DNA of 64,000 bases from Heterobilharzia americana (taxonomy: Eukaryota; Platyhelminthes; Trematoda; Strigeidida; Schistosomatidae): positions 130,015,113-130,079,112 of the forward strand of contig OX104127.1 in the NCBI GenBank assembly GCA_944470555.2. Reading direction: 5' to 3'. Both the position numbers and the translations under genes were made by a program. The notes under the pieces are model-generated. The model had not been told where the DNA came from. It saw only the letters and a list, made by a program, of their open reading frames with translations, and searched no databases. Shown here one piece after another: positions 57,715 to 64,000 of this stretch (the stretch's first letter is position 1; every line of letters begins with the position of its first letter).

Positions 57715-60285
57715 TCAAGTCTGAAAGTACCTGCATCGAGACATCCGCACAAGAGCCCAAATGCTAGGTAGTAGTAGGCCTAATTAGTTCAGTCAGCCAC
57801 ACGATATTACAAGTTATAATATCACGTAACTTTCATCTGTTGACAGCCTTCACATTTACTGCTGATGCAGAGCAGGTGTATCGAATATCAGTTTGTAGAT
57901 TGTGGTAAAGCTAGCGTTAAGTATCTATCCATAAATTGTATATTGATGAAATTCAAGTTTGCCTGCTTAACATGACTGTATGCTCATACACTAGGTTGAA
58001 ACTAAGTGCCACATTAAACACAAATGTTCAACTACTATTTACTCTCCGAATGATATTTACACGAGGAGTTATGCGATAGTATATTTGCTTTCAATTGTTC
58101 AATAAGCGTGTTTTCATGGGGCTATCAGAATTGTGTGAGATGCACTAGAGGTGAAGAGGTATTTTTGTAGGCCATAGTCCTAAATTCTGCTGTATGTAAT
58201 AACGAGAAGAGAGACATAATCATCCAGTTGGCTTTACGATAAAAATCATACAAGCATTTCAAAACTGAACGACTGAAATATGTTGTATTTTCATATCCAG
58301 TAACGTTCAACTATATCTACTTACACACATGTTTAAAACACCTGACTATCATCTATTCGTCTTTGATTTACTACGTAAAATGAGGTTGATGCTGAAGTTT
58401 GCTCAAGCGTCTACTGAAAACGTCAACCAGGGTTTCTTCACTTCAGAAATAAAGCTACCCTACCAGCTGAAATCAAGAAAACTGAATAGCTTTTAGAAGT
58501 GCTAAGCCTAGGATCTAAGGATCAAATACGACTATTGAATTGTTTACACTCTATTTCATAGACTATCTCACTGATAACAAATTTGTCAGTGTCTGTGGCT
58601 TGGATATATGGAAATAACTTCCAACTACTGATACATGCATCTACTGTTTTCATTTCATCTAGCCAGTCTGACCACCAAGCCTAACGTTCCTTAGCTAATA
58701 GCTGTTTTATTTTTCGTGTAAGGGATTCAGATACATCACTGCACTCTCTGTTCGGCGCAAACCTGATTTCTTTCAAATGAGACAACTAAACTAGAGTGGG
58801 GGAATAAACATTTAGTATTTATAAAGGAGGATGCAACCAAAAAAGCAAACAAGACAAGCTTACTAAAGTAGACAGAAGTGAGCGAATCTAAACGTCACCC
58901 TTACAAATGCTGAAATAGCCAGTCAGGTTAGAGTACTTCTGCTGAAAGAGTAGTCTTATATAAAATAAAGAAACCTTACTAGCTACTTCAGTAGTTGCTA
59001 GGGTGACCTTTAAAGTCGGTAGATGGAAGTGGACCACAGCTTCTTTTTGAAGACAAGCAGTTGAAAAGATATCACTGGAATAAAATCGATCCGTTTTATC
59101 TTCCTCTCATTGTTATTCTTGCTTTCGGCAAATTCGTAAACAGGAGTTCCTACATGGTCTGTTTAACTCCAAGCTTGAATGGCAAGGACAGAAAGCCAAG
59201 TAACAAAAAGGCAAATTTGTTGCTAGTTGGATTATTATTTGCGAAAGGCTCCAAAAGATGATCCCCATCATCGAAAAATTCTCCTCTAAGTCTAGATGCC
59301 CGACCTATACACTGAAGCCCACAGCTAGCATTACAATATCTGTTGAGAGCAAGTGGTAGAGAAGCTCACTCAACCGGTGGTGGAAATCGTCATCAACTGC
59401 ATCATTGCTGTAGTCATTAAGAGCATAGAGATAGACGACAAAGAGGGATAATTTGCCTTGACAGGTATTTTTTTACTTTATTCGAACCCTCTGGCCTAAC
59501 AGCACAAAAGTAACTGTTGATGTATATCCAGCTGACTAGCTAAGCTTTCGCCCAAATACTTATGACATCAATACCAGCAAGCAAAATGATGATACTGCAA
59601 GGCTTATTGATAAGTGGATGACAAACCCATTTTTGAGTTGGCAGAAAGAGACGTTATCTGAAGAACTTCATTAAGATTTTATATCTGAAAAACTGAATTA
59701 ATTGATAGCGATGCTTTCTACAGTCTTCAGTAAGCCTGGCTGTAATCCGATCTACTTCGAGTTCCGAAAGCTGAAGAATTTCATCTTAAACGCTGTGTTG
59801 TTTCTGAATGGTGCAATTCGACAGCTCACTGAAGTAAAGCTTTGCGGTAGCAAGCTTTTAGCAGAACAGCACCATATAAACTAATCAGTATTCCAATAAA
59901 TGACAAGGATACACTTGAAGACAAATTAGGAAATGTCGAAATAAACAATGCAGCACATATGTGCAGACAACAATGACGATATAGTGACAATAGGCTAGAT
60001 GATCCAGTATTAAGTCTTTGGACAATAAGTTAGGTTACTCGGGAAAAGATTTGATAAGCGTTTTGAAGTCTTCCCTGTTTATGGTTATCTGTGATTTGTA
60101 CTAAAGCTATAATACTGCCTGAACGCCTGTACTGAAGCATTTGTATTAGAAGAGCACTCACCACCCACATATGACCGACGGAATCCGTGCATGGATGTAA
60201 AATGTTTCGATTACTACTTGTCAACCTACATCATCCTTGGTACCATAAAAATATCTGATTTTATGCTAAGTGTCAGATATGCTGC
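57715..60285. other. Non-coding stretch upstream of the LINE tail
   Basis: The stretch 58800-60285 is somewhat less AT-rich and has short open frames (59061, 59702); it may be the unrecognisable body of the LINE whose tail is at 60290, but I cannot show an RT motif. Confidence 0.4.
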
Positions 60286-60289
60286 ATAG

Positions 60290-60790
60290 CAGTTTGGTCT
60301 ATCCTATTAAATGGCTGTATAGCGTAGCAACTAAAGATGGAGAACATGAGAAGGCTTCAGGCACTTGACCACTGTTGGCTTCATAGCTTAGACCGTGGGT
60401 TTTGAAACCAACAATTATTTAACGTGGAAGTTAGACTTAAAGTCTCAGCCAAAAGAGATAAGTCAGCTGGTGTAGTTATAAGTCTTAGTAGATTGAGGTA
60501 ACTGAGACATGTGCTTTGCGTGACAGACTACATGAATCCAGGACAGGTTGGAAAGAACTTAAGGGTGAGACAAATCCATAAATTCTGTGACCGCTGGTTT
60601 CAGCTTTGTAAGAAAATATAAATTTACTGGCTGAAGACCATGTGAGAACCAGTATTGATGGTTAGAGACTCTGTAACATGTCACAAGATCGATCACAGTG
60701 CTTCAGATGTATCAACACCCTTTTTCTATCTTAATTGTTACTTGCTTTACTTCCTCTTCTCTTTTTATAGCATTATACTACTTTTGGCTT
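60290..60790 (+). mobile_element. Decayed 3' end of a second non-LTR retrotransposon family
   Basis: From 60338 one frame reads MENMRRLQALDHCWLHSLDR, then FNVEVRLKVSAKRDKSAGVV and LSRLR(stop)LRHVLCVTDYMN. This matches the post-RT block of schistosome LINEs that I remember as '..DMRRLQVFDHRCLRSIAR..' and 'LHRLRWLGHVLRMP'. A tail follows with the remnants of WLETL-DMA. Stops are frequent, and no intact RT was found upstream in 58800-60290. The clade (CR1-like or other) cannot be decided by eye. Confidence 0.7.
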
Positions 60791-61358
60791 CATTACTTCT
60801 ATTTATCTAGCCTCTATAATTTTATCTAGTTTCTTGATGTGCTGATGCGAAATGTTGCAGGTTAGACTGCTATAAACCGATTCCAGGTCCCATGAAGATA
60901 CTCAGTGACGAAACGGAGTATGCAGTAACATAGCAAGTAGGTATTTTTAGATGATTTTTATCCTCTTGACCTTCAGTAGGCAGATAACTGAGATATTAGA
61001 CTAGTCAGAATTGAGTGTAATGGTTAGGGTTTTCTTAAAACTCACCAATAAAAATTTTCTGTCTCGTTATTTTTTAATTTAACGGCAGACAGGAAAAAAG
61101 GAGAAGAACCCTAATTGAATACACACATTTAAAATACAGTTACGAAATAGCGAAATTATCAACATCTAAGAAAGTTAGATTATACCTGAAAGACAGAATT
61201 TAAAACTACAACAATCTGCTTTTCCCATTTTTCTTCATGAACTGCTGAAAAATTTCATAATACTTATAAGACAGCTAAGTAAGATATATTTACAAGAGTG
61301 GCAAATTTTCTTTGGTGCCCTTTTATCTCCTTATAAACTGTCGTACTGAGGTTATAGT

Positions 61359-61560
61359 CGACTTGGTGGCTAAAAGTGAAATCTAGGACGCGTATCTTCT
61401 CCTATTTGGGATTCGTCAACTGCAGATATCTGCCTCCCAATGGGTGATGTTATTCCAACTAAACTCTGGAACCTAAGACCAATCACTTCAAACATCTGAG
61501 CGTTATCTACTAGGTCACTGAAAGACGAGACTCAGAAATTGTGCTATGCGTATCGGTTGT
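61359..61560 (-). repeat. Sm-alpha-like repeat with hammerhead relic
   Basis: Minus strand 61424-61359 reads gTTGACGAatcccaaatagg, then agaagatacgcgtcctagat and ttcactt. Loop CCAAATA and the arm cgcgtcct match the Sm-alpha hammerhead. GAAA is destroyed and the first C of CUGACGA is T. The flank at 61425-61560 (gcctcccaatgggtgatgtt, ...gagcgttatctactaggtca) is related to 57526-57640. Confidence 0.68.
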
Positions 61561-61564
61561 TTAG

Positions 61565-63635
61565 TGATATTTATAATTTCTCGCTGCTATACTGTGTTGA
61601 ATTTCTTGACCTCTGTTGGCCGATGGGCTCCTTTGCGGAGACCTCAATACTGCATGGATATCCACTATAATGTAGTATGCCTGTGCGAAAGATTCTTAAG
61701 CCGACAAGAATATCCTTCAGTATGATTTAATTTGTCATAAAACGTCTATATTGATGCTTATTCATTACCTAAGTGACTTATAGAAGTAATTGGAGAAGGA
61801 AAATCCATAACAGCTCCTTCTTAAATCGTCTAGTTGTAAATTATAAACTGAAACAGTCATTTTGACATGCCTGAACTTTAGATGAATAAATCATTTACGA
61901 ACTACATTTTCTTATTAAATCCAGATCAAGAAGATCAGAAGTTTGGTATATGAGAGTATTTCGAAATTCCTTTTATTACTGTGATCTAAGCAATTCATTT
62001 CATGATGAAATGTTGTACATGACCTACTAACGTTGGTTACTGCTTTGATTTTGAAATGTTAATCACATTTTTTTTGCAAAAAAATAAAACCTCAAAGCTT
62101 GGAGAACACCAAACAACTGCCGAAAATGTAGGTGATGGACATTTTCTGTTTCATATGGGAATATATACCTGAAAGGTTTCTATACATTACAAACAGTAAT
62201 GCTAAATATTATGGTCCGATATATTAACTTATACATCTTTTATGATCAACACTTCTATGCATAAATTTACTAAAATCTGGGCAAAACAGATATCAAGAAA
62301 AAGAAAGTATCAATGTACATACACTAACGTATGCACAAATGTTACCTAATGCCATTGCTTATGATAATAAGCATCGTAAAGCAGTTATATTAAGGAAATG
62401 AGTTATTAATTTATTGTAGAAAAGACTATGATGTTTAACTTTTCAATAGATGTACAACGTCTGTCAAAATTAAAGTGAAAATTCATCAGATAAAAAGTAC
62501 TGGAAGGAAATATTCGTTGAAACATCAGAAGAAACTGGTATTCTTCTGAGGTGCAAAAGTAGTTGAATTTTTTTATTACAATAGAATTTAGTTAGGTCAA
62601 TTTGAAACTGATGAAACTGTTCCTGTGCTAAGTTACGAAGAGGGTTAAGTTCCATAAAAGTGAAACCATTTTTGATTATAGATGCATTAAGACCTTTAGA
62701 TGAGCATTTTTCGAATTGGTTGACAATGGAACACAAAATGTAAGCGGTTTTACTCTTTCGAGTTTGTTGATCGTATATACATTTATCTCTATTTTACTAT
62801 CATATTTCTTTCCATAGACACTTAGCATTTCAACTCCTCATCTCAATCAACTTTGTTTTTCCGTATCCTACTACACGAAGATAAGGTTTGTGGCTGGAAG
62901 CAGATAATAAGCTTACATCTATTTGAAGTACATAATGTTATACACTGTGAATATCTGGAAGCATCATGTTTGCTACTGAGCTGTTTTTTTTCACCAGCAC
63001 CACATTAATCCTCTTCTTTGGCAGCTGATAAGGCTGTAATAAGTAGAACATATTCTCGAGTCTTTCTTTTATTTATTTGTAATTCTATGCATCATTAGCG
63101 TCAAAAATATCATGGAAATGCTTTACGTGCAACACACACCATTTTCCCAACAATGATGAAAACTGATATGGCAAATAAACCGACTGCTTTTTTTCCAAGG
63201 CTTAAATTGCACATAGTTTTTGATACTGGACATGAAAAATAGTTTTGCCTTGAAAATTACTCTTCCTGTACCTCATTACTTCTGAACACTCTTCACTTAC
63301 CCTGAAGCATGAATATTCCACTATAGTATTGTCTTTCACCATAAAAAGCAATGCACATAATATTTATTCACAAGTTTGCTTGAAATGCTGGAGTAAAATG
63401 TTACAGGAAACTCATTCGTGACAGCCAACTGTCTTGGCTCTGATTCAGCATAAGCACAGAATTTATCGTGAAAAACTTACTGTAACTTCACAACAATTTC
63501 ACGTAGACGAAATAAACTGTGGGAAGCTTTTTGCAATACGGACAATCCCCAGGTATTATTGACGTTCCACAGATGATTATTTGAGAACCGAAGTTGAATT
63601 AGAAGTTTGCAGAGGTTTATTGATTTTAAGCTGAT
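61565..63635. other. Non-coding stretch
   Basis: An 88-codon minus frame at 62470-62736 has no recognised motif. Nothing else supported. Confidence 0.45.
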
Positions 63636-63639
63636 ACCC

Positions 63640-63780
63640 ATCACCGGCTGACATCATTCAAGGAACCGTTGGTAACCTGGAATCACTAGTCAGCTGTTTT
63701 TTCCTAGTGTGAGAATCCTCAGCACTGTGCACTTCTGACTCCGACAGGGATCTAGGCCACGACCTTCAAGTTTCTTGGCA
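63640..63780 (-). repeat. Short repeat with hammerhead-like core, copy 6 (minus)
   Basis: Minus strand 63727-63688: gtgCTGAGGAttctcacact, aggaaAAAAcagctgactag, tgattccaggttacc. CUGAGGA intact, GAAA reduced to AAAA. It stands head to head with the plus-strand copy that starts at about 63795. Confidence 0.62.
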
Positions 63781-63794
63781 GGCACGTTACGTGT

Positions 63795-64000
63795 GAACCA
63801 TGGGGTTGGAATCCAGTGGTCCTCTTGTGCTTGCTATGAAACCTGAAGTTCCTGAATTCAACCCCTTACAGATCTAGGAGTCCAAACTACTGTAGAGTTG
63901 CATACTAGAATGGAACAGCCGTCTAGCTCTCTCTGGTTTTAAATGGTCCTATAAATGACGTCGTTCCATGATAAATATTGTCAGTTGAATTTTGCCAGCC
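63795..64000 (+). repeat. tRNA-headed short repeat, copy 7 (runs to the window end)
   Basis: Head at 63797-63870 with a box-B-like gaattcaaccc. Core at 63889-63922: CTGTAGAgttgcatactaga, atggaacagcc. The tail ggttttaaatggtcctataa and ccatgataaatattgtcagt matches copy 3 (ccacgataaatgctacattg). Confidence 0.58.

Noticed and set aside
62470..62736. Minus 88-codon frame as a Penelope N-terminal region
   Set aside because: Weak resemblance only (NPLRNLAQEQFHQFQIDL); no RT motif follows on that strand.
1..64000. CRISPR arrays, operons, ribosome binding sites, bacterial terminators
   Set aside because: The window is eukaryotic; no regular direct-repeat array or prokaryotic gene organisation is present.

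Overview
This is animal genomic DNA: AT-rich, with very long GT-AG introns, small exons and many decayed retroelements. The repeat content (RTE-type LINEs, Penelope-like elements, and short repeats carrying schistosome-type hammerhead ribozyme relics) points to a blood fluke, Schistosoma or a close relative. That assignment rests on remembered family features, not on a database search.

Main gene (+ strand, 22594 to 52131 and open at both ends): thirteen exons, all with matching splice phases, encode about 725 residues of a giant muscle Ig protein of the kettin/Sallimus (invertebrate titin) type. There are five Ig (I-set-like) domains, each split over two exons and separated by 35-60 residue linkers. 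The first exon enters mid-codon, so the N-terminus lies upstream (outside the window or unseen). The last exon can splice onward at 52131/52132 or run 10 codons to a stop at 52159-52161.

Minus strand: coherent coding pieces lie between and upstream of the kettin exons. Four phase-compatible exons (24683-24904, 23871-23923, 17832-18020, 14931-15067) predict the C-terminal 200 residues of an unidentified membrane protein with about four transmembrane segments. Its exons interdigitate with kettin exons on the opposite strand. A 245-codon open frame (45254-45991) sits antisense in a kettin intron. Two further exon candidates (10252-10362 and 6629-6829) may be the 3' end of another gene, and a small zinc-finger-like exon candidate lies at 14009-14130. 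None of these has an assigned function.

Mobile DNA: three 5'-truncated or deleted RTE-type LINE copies on + (1-1775, 36055-37058, 38900-40509; the last has an 11-bp target-site duplication); a decayed LINE tail from another clade (60290-60790); three Penelope-like relics with reverse transcriptase plus GIY-YIG endonuclease, all on - (3768-5530, 8100-9460, 11870-13160), and a Penelope RT scrap at 29590-29880 (-). Several short-repeat families are also present: tRNA-headed repeats, Sm-alpha-like repeats, an inverted-arm repeat and a 250-bp dispersed repeat. Twelve hammerhead-like cores are visible across these repeats, all with at least one damaged core position.

The remaining sequence is intron or intergenic DNA in which I see no supported gene; those stretches are listed individually.
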